A DNA stretch of 64,000 nt from Ceratobasidium sp. AG-K (lineage: Eukaryota > Basidiomycota > Agaricomycetes > Cantharellales > Ceratobasidiaceae), in NCBI GenBank assembly GCA_037039685.1, contig JAWNGF010000015.1, forward strand, positions 821,001-885,000, written 5' to 3'. The position numbers and the translations under genes are program-made. This document shows positions 1 to 10,451 of this stretch, one piece after another (position 1 is the stretch's first letter; each line of letters starts with the position of its first letter). Below the pieces are notes generated by a model. That model ran no database searches. It saw nothing but the letters and a program-made list of their open reading frames with translations, and was not told the origin of the DNA.

Positions 1-3000
1 TCCTGGCTCAGAATAACGCTATTACATCGCTAGACAAGGACAGGACGGAACCTCGGAAGTGAATGTGGGGTGGAGATAAATTTTCGAGCGAATTGAGTTT
101 GGTGACCGGAGATGTCAATCCTGTGCAGCGCAATGGGCGTGGAGATATGGCAAACGTGATTAAGATAACAATAAGTGAGGCGGAGGTTGGTGGAGGGGGG
201 AGAGATAGAGGGGAGGACAGAAACGAAGCTTTTGAGAAGAACGCCTTAAGCCGCAAAAAATCCACTGCGCATCCGGCAGTGTTCTCACGGTCGTTGGAGA
301 CGGCCTTGTATCAATCGTCGTCTGGTCCCTGGAGGCACAAGGCGCCTGTAAAGGTTGCCGCATGAGAGACATTGACCGAAGAGGGAGTGACTGTTCCAGG
401 GCGGTGGAGGTACGTATTAAACGAACATGCTCATAGGGGGCGCGCTGAAACTGATGGGCAATTTGCGAGTAATCTCGGCAAAGCTGCGTCGAGTGAGGGG
501 AGAGCTAATGACTGAACAAGCTTTCGTGGGCACCGCATGTGAGCCCTTAGCGAGCAGGGGGACTCACCTCGTAAGAGTCTCCTGTGCCCAACCGGGGACC
601 GGCTGGCAGGGAGTCGAGAGCACGGGTACTGGACTGTCCACGGAATACTGCCAACAACCCCCCAAGTGCAGGCAAAACGGATTGCCATGGCTTACGTCCC
701 AAGGAAGGTGCAGTGGGCGACCGTGCTCCCGAGATTCATCACTGCGCGACCGTTGGTAAACAGGCCAGTCCGAGACTGCGGTGGACTATTGCGATACTGT
801 CAATCGGAACGGGTGGTGAGGCAGGAATCCAATTTCGCATCGACTAGAGGTGGATGTGCGCTGATGGATACTGCCCTCTTAGCACAGAACAGAATCTCTA
901 CGGAAAAGGAACGTACCACATGTCTACTCGACAGAGGTCCGACACGAGGGGCCGGGGGCCTGGGAGCCATGCAAACGTGATCAGGGGCACCGCACTTGAC
1001 TGGTTCGACTACACCCGCCATGCAGAGAGGCGCTGAAGCACGGCAGCCCCAAGATTGTATCTAATGAAGGCGCTAGCGACAGGCGAAAAGCATGGGGGCG
1101 GCGGAGCGATAGGTTAGGGGGAGTATGTAGAACAGCGACACTTACTCTTGCGTGCATCAAACACGAATATAAACGCAATCAAGCAGTTTTTTCGGTTCAT
1201 TGGAAGGAACAGTTCTGCTAAACAGGTGTGTTGTAGGAACAGTAAGGGAGGGGTGGGGGCGAGGTTACGCTCAGGAGGTCCGACGGCTCACGTGGCCACC
1301 CCCCTTCAAGTTCATCCCCACCCTTCTAGTGGTCCTGCTGGGTGGGTCCATCGGTTGTCTACCCGTTGCATCAAGTCCTGAGCCGAACATGAGCTACCAT
1401 GACCCCAAGGTCGGCAGCGCTTCTCCTGTCTTTGCCTTCCGTGCCGTCTCATTTCCCGTCCATCCGGAGTAACCCCAAGCATTGCCTGTCCCATCTTGCG
1501 CACCGCAGATGAACAATTACCACAGTTCTCTAAATCACTGCGTTGCAGGCGCCTTAGAAAAGAGTGCGTGTGGTAATTGGTACACATAATCTGCTTCTGT
1601 CCCTCGGCGGTGATACTCAATGCTGACGTTGAAAACTTCCAGGTTAGCGCTCTCGTGGTCATCGACCATCTCTGACTTCCTTCTATCCATGCAACGAAGG
1701 TCCTTGCCATCCCAGTCCAACGATCGAGTACGGCCAAATGGTGGGAGGTAAGTACCGGTCGCCTCAACGGGTTGATTTTAAGAGGCTGATGCCACCCCAC
1801 TCCTTGCTCAGTTATCACTATCATTGCTCCAGCTCCTATATAGTCCCTATCAGTGTCGTCTTGAATGCTAGCAGTGTTATGGGCTGTCTACGGATCGTAA
1901 TCCTGGTCAGGTTTTCGCCCTCCCGAGGATAGATTGTTCCTTCCGCACGTACTCACCCCCTCGCTCGGCCGGGTCCCTGTAGACATCCCCAGTTCCAGTG
2001 TGCTTGGCTACTGGCGTCAAGGACACACTATACTTTGCGGTAAGCTCTGCATCCCTTCCCGCATCTTTGGGGGATGTTGGCTGAACGTGCTGCAGTGCTC
2101 TGGTTTATCATCACCTGCTCACCACCCATCGCTTGTTACTCGCCGTTCACTACCTACAATGACTCCAGTTCTTGCCTAGGAGTACTAACTGGACTCCACA
2201 CTGGGTATCCTAAACCCATCCGACACGCATACTACATAGGCGGCGCAGCCACACACCTCGCAAGGCACCCACACCTCTCAGGCTGACTTTAATCACTTTC
2301 TCCCCGCTCGGCTTCGACATCCGTGGCTTCTCGTCTGGAAATTGGGTAGCTCGGATCAAGGTCATCGCAATGTTACCATGAGGGAGAAGTACAGAGGCGC
2401 ATGTTCGGCGAGTAGCTTGGAGTTTTGTTTCCGCGTTCCGTTGTGTGCCCCGCTGATTCTGGGTACCTTTTTCTGCGTCTGGTAGAGTACCCTCCTGCTC
2501 AGGCTATAGCTTTTACCTATATTTGAGGAGGTAAAGTTCACAAAGGCTAGGTTTTGTGCGGCGACTCCTAAGCAGGGCGGTCTGACTAGACACGCCCCGC
2601 AATCCTAGTACCAAGCCCGCTTCTTAGCTCTGAGACAGTCGTATGACTTATCAGATTTCCGATACCAAGAGTAGGAATCTGCTCAATAGCTTTGATCCCG
2701 CATTTTCCCTCTCTTTAAGAGACAACGATTGCCTGCTGGGGTGCGCCCCATCCTCCAAGAGGTCTCAGCAGCTCTAATCATGTATATAACATTGAAACGT
2801 GATAGTGTTTTTAGCATGAAGCAACAACGGATTGGTTCGGTTTATTCCCAGCTTCAACAACCCTGCTGAACCCGAACAGACGAGTCATTGCACAGCAGTC
2901 ACGTGATATTTTGTTTCTGTCCCTAGATCGTCAGCTCAACAACGACAGTATATATGCGTGCAGCTTTTAGAGTCCTGCGACTCCATGTCAATCTCAGGGC

Positions 3001-4535
3001 GGTTAGGTGGAGACGTATTGCTCTACATGCGCACTGGTCGCGCATACTTTTGTTGATTGAATCTCAGGCCACGTCCAAGGCCAGCACCGTACCGACGCAA
3101 CACAGGCATTTGACCCAATGTTACAGGGCCGACACAGGAACAGGGATATAAAGGCCGTCATTGAAATAACCTGTCCTTTGTGAAGGCGCACTCCATGGCT
3201 AAGGTGGCCAAAACAACGTCAGCTGTGTACGAGTTCGCTGGCAATCTGGTCAGATTCCGCGATAGGTTTTTTTCGGCACTCCTGAATATATGTCTTTCGG
3301 CCTTTACACCATGTACGACCTAGTGGATATAAATAAAAGTGCTCCCCCCACAGTGGCCTGACCCTGGTTTACCCGGCCCAACGTGCTGGCTCACCCCCTC
3401 CACGCCGTTCCTCGGCAGGTTTCGAGCTACCAATTGATGGGCTCCAGCTTATAGCCAGGCAATAGCGAGCCCTCCGCCACACATCTGCGGGGATACAATA
3501 TACACGGGCGTTTCCCGCGGTCTGGTTCCTGTTCGTTGACTGAGACTTCCGTCGGATATTAGGTCAGTCGGGCGGCTTAGGGAAGCCGGAGTATCCCGTC
3601 AACAAACACCCAGTCGACTCTTTGTCATAACCAGCTACCATAGTCGATCTGTGCATTCGCGATCGATAATCACCTAACAAGCAAACATGCCGCTTTGAGG
3701 CCATTGTCTCGCGGTGCCCTTCATTCGCTCGCCCCCTGCTCACTTTTGAGTTTGTGGCTAAGTAAAGCCACGGAACGGAGTTGAAGCACGCGCCATCAAA
3801 TTGGGCATAGCTCGGTGGGGTTTCTGCCACGGCTCCGATCCCATTAGCATACGCAGTGTTGTTCACGGTTACTACACACCGTGGCTGGACCGGTGGGTGA
3901 AATACTGTGTTTATCTTTCTCTCTTCGACTAGGCGGTGCCCGTGCTCAGGGTGAGTTTGGTTTGGTTTGTCGTGCCTGATAGATAATTTTTTTCTCTATG
4001 ATTGGCTCCTTCCCAGATAGATATAAATACGGAGGCAGCGGTACAGCTTTCCTTCAACTCAAATCGATTCATTCAATTCAAGAGATAGGTTTCGGAGCAT
4101 CAACAACGATGCGATCACAGGGCTATTAGCTACAGAGTGAAACGCAGCCGAGTGGGGCCCACTAGCCGGAGTGATTCGCTGCATCTCGTTTCAGAGCCAG
4201 GAGGTTGAATTCATTCTGCAATCTCCATCGACATTTTCTCAAGCTTCTGGATTGTGGTTTCGAGCGATGAGCTTGCCTGGGACTCAGGAACGATTTGCGA
4301 TTCTTCCGGACTGTGGCACAGACTGGTTAAGAAGTGGCAATAAGTCTAAAAACGAGGGGAGGGGTCGCACATTACAGAATCCGGCTGGCTCAGAAGATCT
4401 CGGCCTAAGTCCGACATAGCTCGTAATGCTTGTTCCGCTACCAGATTGCGAAATGTGAAATCCCGATCAACTGGGCAAGGGCATGCGACATACATATGTA
4501 CGTTTCGTTGTCATCCAACGCGTATAGTTTGGGAT
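1..4535. other. Stretch with no supportable gene
   Basis: I find no reading frame with recognisable domains, no convincing exon chain and no LTR-like ends here. The longest open frames are short, overlap on both strands and have low-complexity or random-looking composition. A TATA-like run at about 4021-4030 is followed by a pyrimidine-rich stretch but leads into no clear ATG-started frame. The stretch may hold host intergenic DNA or badly decayed sequence. I cannot tell which. Confidence 0.5.
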
Positions 4536-5635
4536 CTACAAAGCATGTTCGAAGTGTAGCCGGGGAGGAAAAATTGACCGATAGTACGCACCAATGATCT
4601 CTATGCGTCTGTTGGCATTCTCGAACGATATCATTCGTCGGTAGATCATGTCTCCAGTACCAACGATATCCCGGCCCTCGTTGTCCGTAGATTCAGACTT
4701 AGATTTAGGGAAATGGGTAACTGAGATAACAAAGTTATGTCCTATATGTGACATCTTGTCAGGCTATTAGCTCGTACTAGACGCATAGTCTCACCCACCT
4801 TCGGCGTGGTGGGGGGATGGGGGGTCAGCCTTCGTGGACATTGATTCTGGTACCAGGTGAGCAGATAGGACTGTGTAGGCAAGAGCCAACATACCGATTG
4901 TGGAAGTCGACTCGGAACGATGGGTTCTACCAAACACAGAGAACCATGATGTGTACGATTGATTCGAAGACTAAGTGGTCAAGTGAGCAGCGTTGCCTAC
5001 GCTCAAGAATTCGGGTAGCCTACCGATGTGCCAACAGATGAGGGCTGCTCGGGGGTGGCCTGAACAATCTCGTCATCGAATAACGTGAGAGCGTCGGGTG
5101 GCTGGGCGTTGCGGCTTGCAGACTGACAGGGTGAGCGTGTGAGAACAACCAGAGACAACGCATAGAACATACTAGCACGCGGGTTTGGTAGGTTTCCACC
5201 TGGCGAAGCAGCTTGCTGGCTCGCTCAATGTGAGGCTGTCGTTTAGCGTACAATTGTGAAAGGATACGGCTCTGCCTGATGAGCTTGTCGGTCGTAGCGC
5301 GATCCTCTTGAGACTCGTTCGTCATTTGCCAGTGGTACCTGGTATAAGCAACCGAATGAGCCGAGGAGTCATTCGCATGATAACAACATAAGTCTCAGTA
5401 GGTTACTGTACCTGCAGTAAGCTCGCTTTAGCTCCTGGAAGTCGTCGGGAGGGATGAGGTCTCTGTGGTTTTCTAGGACGGTATTCGTACTCTGTAGAAC
5501 TTTGTCGACTTGTTTGAGGATGTCCGTAGCGGTCTTTCCGGCATACTTCGACTGAGGAGTGTAGCTGTAACCTACGTCTAGTCCGCTTGCAAGACTTGTG
5601 AGGGCCCCACTGACGGTTATCCAGTCTGTGGGCAT
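4536..5635 (-). CDS. Hypothetical six-exon protein, partly coiled-coil
   Basis: I do not recognise the family. On the minus strand six exons join in phase: 5635-5412, 5338-5173, 5122-5024, 4970-4895, 4846-4799 and 4720-4536. The five introns are 48-78 nt, each GT-AG, giving 265 codons plus a TAG stop. Each intron removes a stop or a frame break, and the summed length is an exact multiple of three, which is the main support. The first 125 residues are charged and look helical, with a heptad-like stretch between the first two exons. Residues about 130-205 are Ser/Thr/Pro-rich and probably disordered. No signal peptide or membrane segment is visible. The start is the only in-frame ATG at the head of exon 1, and the gene runs divergently from the kinase-like gene. 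Exon borders after exon 3 are less certain than the first two. Confidence 0.6.
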
Positions 5636-6257
5636 GCTTGGTGAGGTGGCTTGGATCGAACGTAGTTCCCTTTCAGGGGTGGAGGGTGGTATGGGTAAAC
5701 GGTAGTCGGACTTCGAATGTGGGAGGTTTCTGCAATCCGATGTGTATCAGGTGTGCATACCGAAGTTGGTGGAAAATCCAGAGAACGATGGTTCGTGTTG
5801 TGTGGGATGGAAATTCATCCGAGACCAAGAGAACATAGGGGAAAAGTTAGCGTCAGCGGAATCCCGCTCAACAAAGGATATTCGACACGAAAGCCCCACC
5901 TGAACTGGTATTGTCGCATACGCCTTGAGAACGGTTCGTCGAACTTTCAAAAATCCCTGGGGTTACAACTCACAACATAAGCACGTGCTCACAGCTCCTA
6001 TACTCACCCCCTCCGTCAACGCCGAGGGTCCTATCCAGGCAATGTCTTTGGCTTCAATGCGGACTTCGAAGTAATTGAATCAATCACTCACTCAGAAGTT
6101 TGACGGCCTTTGGTTTACATTCCGCCGTCTCTGTGAGTGTTTCCGAGCCCCCGAGATTCCATTAGCAATGCCAGGTTAACCTGACTTCGTTTGGCCTCTC
6201 CCCTTTACCCCGGCTCATTTCAAGTATCTCTCAGACTCGTCGCATTACCCTCGCAGA
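5636..6257. other. Divergent intergenic region
   Basis: This is about 620 bp between the start codons of two divergently transcribed host genes, so it should hold both promoters and 5' untranslated regions. No TATA box stands out. A pyrimidine-rich run at about 6190-6245, just before the kinase-like ATG, resembles a fungal core promoter. No further element is called. Confidence 0.45.
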
Positions 6258-7618
6258 ATGGCGCCCCCAACCCAGGCTTTCCAAGGTGCCAATGCTTCGT
6301 CGCTGTCCCCAGAGCAACTCTCTGGTGCCGAAAAATTATGGGTCTCGTATCAACCTTACTTGCTATCTCAAGGATATCAACTACGTCCCCGATATCGACC
6401 CGGTTGGGTACCATCATGGATAGAGACAGGCCAGGATCCTTACGACTGTGAGGACAGTGTTAATTCCATGGTAGGCTGGGTAGAACACAGTTGTCTCTGC
6501 TGGCACCGACTCGCTGATAGCCTGTTAGAACCCTCGATGCGCTCAGGCTAAAGGACAGCGCCCAAGTCATGATCAAGATGATCATCCCACCAGAGGATGA
6601 TCGTGAGGGCGTGGAAGAACTCGAAATTGTTCGAAAGCTTTCATCCGAGCCATATTTGTCAGACCCAGCTAACCATACGGTCCGATGCCTCGACTCGTTT
6701 CCAACACCTGACGTCAAAGATGGCATGTTTTATGTGATGCCACTGCTCATGCAGTACGACGAACACCCGTTTTATAACCTTCATGAGATTAGGGATTTTC
6801 TTGCTCAGATCTTTGAGGTACGTTAATCATCTTTTACACATATGCAGGAAAGCTTATCTTGGATGTAACTGCCGCAGGGTCTTCAGTTCCTTCACAATAA
6901 TGATATTGCTCATTGGTATAGTGCTGCATACCTTGCCCCTGGACCATTCTAATGGCAGCTCAATTGCAGCGACATTGCTTCGTCCAATATTCTCATGGAC
7001 GGACGGGCATTGTATGACGAACCGTTCCACCCATTCGACCAGCACCTCACGCTGGACGGTTCCCGACTACTCAGTGCGAAATATACGCGCTCACAGGTTG
7101 GAATGCGATACTATTACATAGACTTCGGGTACGCCAAATGGTTTCACAGACCGGATGAACCTCGTCTTGTTACCGGATCGCGTGCTCGAGAGAGAGCCCC
7201 AGAACAGCTGGCTGGAGAGCCGTATGATCCTTTCAGGACAGACATCTACCAGCTGGGCGCTGTTCTTCGGAGGGACCTCATACCTGTACGTAGGTTTATC
7301 TTCTGTTTCACCGCTACAGAGCTTGATACGATAGTGCCATTTTGACGGACCTAGAAGAACCCCCTTATCCGCTTCCTCCTACCTCTTGCCCAAGAGATGA
7401 CAAGGCGAGACCCCAACGTGCGACCCACGCTTCAGCAGGCACATCGCATGATGAACGCACACTTCGCCGGCCTACAAGGGTGGAGGATGCGTTGGCCAAT
7501 TATACCACACGATGCGTCATCTAGGCAGCGTTTTACCTACGTTGTGACTGGAGTAGCCACGGAGATTATGTTCTGCCTCAGAAGCATACTCCGTATGTTG
7601 CTTCTCGTACGTCAATAG
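6258..7618 (+). CDS. Protein kinase-like domain protein, five exons
   Basis: This looks like a single-domain protein kinase fold of the kind common in Agaricomycetes. Five exons (6258-6470, 6521-6817, 6878-6915, 6970-7285, 7355-7618) join in phase through GT-AG introns of 50, 60, 54 and 69 nt to give 375 residues. The likely ATP lysine is K90 (in MIKM). The catalytic loop reads HCD at 182-184 with N189 in the usual place, the DFG motif is at 234-236 and an APE-type motif is at 259-261. No glycine-rich loop is visible ahead of K90, and the loop is HCD rather than HRD, so activity is uncertain; it may be an atypical kinase or a pseudokinase. The last 60 residues after the helical lobe are less conserved-looking, and a further 3' intron is possible. 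The gene ends about 280 bp before the MITE. Substrate and pathway cannot be inferred. Confidence 0.75.
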
Positions 7619-7899
7619 AGACGATAGTAGCGATTGGCGTGTAGCAACTTAGCTTATCCCACCCTGAACCTCATAACCTCTCTTGCATACCTGATGGCGG
7701 TGTGTCGAAGTCAGAATCGGCGCTTGCATTTTGATCAGTGATTTTTGCTCTCGCGGTTCGGTCATCCCACTGTGAGGGCCTGTAAAGGGCCTTGCAATCG
7801 GGGATATCCCATTTGAAATTCCAAACTGACTGCCCCCCGGACGATGCGTACCGAATTGATACTATTTATGAGACTAGAAGGCCAGTCGCTGATTACTAG

Positions 7900-8077
7900 C
7901 TCAGTAAAAATTGAAAATGCTCCGGTGCGCTCCGGAGCCGGGGTTTTGCTCGGGAGCGCTGTGTAGGCTCCGGAGCGCACTGGGAGCGTCGCAATCACGT
8001 GCTCCTGAGCGCTCCAGGAGCCTAAGGAGCACTTCGGAGCCCTCACGCGCTCCGAAAATTTTTCACTTTTTGCTGAG
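7900..8077. mobile_element. Hairpin MITE with CTCAG ends
   Basis: A 178-bp non-coding unit is bounded by imperfect terminal inverted repeats: the left end CTCAGTAAAAATTGAAAA pairs with the right end, which reads CTCAGCAAAAAGTGAAAA on the minus strand (16 of 18 match). The interior is packed with GCTCC/GGAGC palindromes such as GCTCCGGAGC and GGAGCGCT, so it could fold into a long hairpin. No transposase is encoded. No clear target duplication is visible beyond a possible AG dinucleotide. The superfamily is not assigned. Confidence 0.6.
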
Positions 8078-9189
8078 AGATCCGTAGATACGGGACTTGT
8101 GGACCACTCTCGTGTATTCCTACAAGTTCATAACACTGTTATGCATGTCTATTGACTCGGATGGTGAAAAGCTCTGTTCTGTTTGGGTGGGTGAGGTCAA
8201 GTGTGCAGACATCAACAGAAACCCAAGAGGGTTTGGAGTGCTTTGAAGAATGGACTTGCATTCCAGTGATTTGGAGTGCTCATCACCAAAGTCCTCCAGT
8301 GCTAACAAGCGCCAATTTGCTCCTACATGCTTGCTTGTATAAACATCAGCAAAACAGACCTTGGATAAAAGGTGATTTAAATCACTTTAAATCACAGAAT
8401 CCAAAAAATCAAGGGCTAAATTTGAGAGTACTCAAAATCCACCAAGGGTGCATTTATAGTTGTCACAAAAAAGGTGTGGGCTAAATTTGCACAGGCAATG
8501 CTAGATGAGCAAACTTGGCCTGACCAGCAGGGTGTGGTGCTAGGACGGTGTTGATACACAGGTGGGTTGACAACCTTAACCTAACCATGCTGACTCAGGC
8601 ACCTATTTGAAGCACATGTCATGCCATTCCACAACATGCAAGAATCCACATATGAATCACATTGCAATAGGATCTATGAATACAGAATCATAGAATCTAG
8701 GCATCTTTGACTGTACTGTGCCATTGACCCTTCAAGGTTGGTTTATCATCTATGAGTACATGGTGATGAGATGGTTTTCCTTCATCTGGAAACCTGTAAA
8801 TACCTAGACGGGGATATATATCACTAGCTAGCATACATAGGTACCCTAGCTGAAATGGAAAGGTCCTGTGTTTATTGTAGTATGTAGCACTAACTGTGGT
8901 GAGCTGAGTGTATCTGGTGTCACATACCCCCAGCTAGCATGCTATAATGGCTATCTTATGCTAGATTGCTGCTAGTTAGTGCTATATGATGCTAGCTGGT
9001 GCTAGCTGGTGCTAGGTACTGCTCTGGTCTGTGGGGGAAAAATATGGTAATGGACAGAACAATTTTGGACATGACTAAGCACTGACTAAGCAGTGGCTGT
9101 GCCAATTTGCCAAATGAAATATGTTTCAAATGCTTAGTCACATTGGCAATTTTGATTATACTTTTGAACCAGCCATGGGTTTTCTGTCC
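8078..9189. other. Non-coding AT-richer stretch with repeats
   Basis: No coding frame is convincing here. An open frame at 8152-8484 has no recognisable domain, and its composition is that of repeat DNA. The segment contains the GCTAG repeat cluster listed separately and a purine-rich run near 9031. It is the target into which A1, or the recombinant carrying it, was placed. Confidence 0.45.
8931..9020 (+). repeat. GCTAG-rich tandem repeat
   Basis: The 10-mer GCTAGCTGGT repeats in tandem at 8991-9010 with a partial third unit. Degenerate GCTAG/GCTAT words precede it from about 8931. It is a small local repeat with no evident function. Confidence 0.6.
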
Positions 9190-9644
9190 TGTCGTAAGCT
9201 TCTTCTTGGTGGCTATGAGACAAGCCGCAATGGAGAGTGGACGGCACTAAGACCTAAGTGACCTCTTGGACTGCAACACACTTAAGCGTCTGTAGGCTCT
9301 TGAGGGTAGGGGTGGTTCAAAGTGTCACTCCAAGGGGATGTTTGACAAGACAAAACAAGCTGGGGTTACCAGGCTTGTTGGTCCTCTATATATATTCAAG
9401 AAGTGGCTGAGTCATACAAGGCGCAGCCACACAAGTCACATAAAACAGCCAGTCAGGAGTGTCCATGTGAGTCATGCTGTATGAACAGACATGACTTGTA
9501 CAAAGCACAGCCGCGTTACACAATGTAACAGGATAGCCACAAGAAGGTGGCAACGCGGCAAGCAGAAACAGAAACACAACACAAAGGAAGAAACAGGTGG
9601 GCGAGACAACAGGCAAGTCCAATGGAGGGAGCTGGCTCATGACA
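9190..9644 (-). repeat. 3' LTR of A1
   Basis: A 455-bp LTR with TG...CA ends on the minus strand, next to the purine tract. Its U3 end closely matches the solo LTR at 54589-55044 and not the other LTR of A1. Confidence 0.9.
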
Positions 9645-9686
9645 TTACTCCCCCCTAAGAGTCTGTCTAGGGGACCTGGATGGGCT

Positions 9687-10451
9687 CTACTGGATCTTGC
9701 AATCCTTGCTTTTTGCAAGCAAGTGTTCTTCCAGCCCCTCGTCCTCATCGAAGGTCAAATCAATGGGATTGAACACAGTGTTACCTGGTTCGTCCAAGAA
9801 CTTCTCCCACTCTTCCCATGTCTCCTCCTTTGTCCAGTCGGCCTTGGACCAGTCCAAAACCCTCTTCTGGGCATCCACAAACTCCTCATCCCATTGTCGC
9901 ACGTCCGGCTCCATCTCCTTCCATGCCAACACGTCTGCCTCCTCCCATTTCCACCAGTTTGGTGCCCATTCAAACTTCTCCTTCTGGTACCTTCCCCTCT
10001 CCATCTTGCAGTCGCTCAGGTCCCTCTCATAGTTGGCATCCCAGGCGTCATTCCACCTAGGTTGGAGCGTTGGTTGTCTCCTGTTGTACCCTGGTACCCG
10101 CTCGCTTAAGTATGCCCCTTCTTGTCCCCATTCAACGACTCCGAGCATGTGGGTGGAAAGGAGGACAACCTCCGAGACCTGGAACGTGGCGCATCCTTGA
10201 CACACAAAGATGTCCTTTCATAGGAGCTGCATGCGTGTTGGCCATTTCTTTCCAACCCACTGGAATTCTCCCAGGTCTGAGTGTAATACGTCGTCCGACG
10301 CCCTGAAGTGCATTCTTCCCGAGCTTTGCTGCACCCTTTTGAAGACGTAGAGGGTGGCTCCAGTGTTGAGGATCCTTGCTGTGGCAAAGGCAGGTCCTTT
10401 GAGGACATGGGTGAGGTTGTTGGAGATGATGGCACGGGTAACGGCAGGCAT
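9687..10451 (-). pseudogene. A1 ORF3, Trp-rich accessory protein, one stop
   Basis: This third reading frame lies after the pol chromodomain and has 255 codons including the stop. Its start ATG (complement of 10449-10451) is shared by the other copies. One in-frame TGA at 10218-10220 splits it; sister copies have arginine or glutamine there. The N-terminal half carries a CxxC (CQGC). The C-terminal half is acidic and tryptophan-rich. No transmembrane segment or signal peptide is visible, so it is not an obvious envelope protein. Function is unknown. The length is identical to the intact copy in A3. Confidence 0.75.

Noticed and set aside
1312..1824. 170-codon open frame on the minus strand
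   Set aside because: No domain, no compositional support, no neighbouring exons, and similar-sized frames occur on the other strand.
4021..4419. TATA box with a following 82-codon frame as a small gene
   Set aside because: The frame starts with GTG, not ATG, and has no recognisable feature; the box alone is weak evidence.
9386..9748. Hydrophobic frames in LTRs (Cys/Leu-rich, many copies)
   Set aside because: They recur in every family A LTR, shift with LTR length and overlap promoter and terminal sequences; chance frames.
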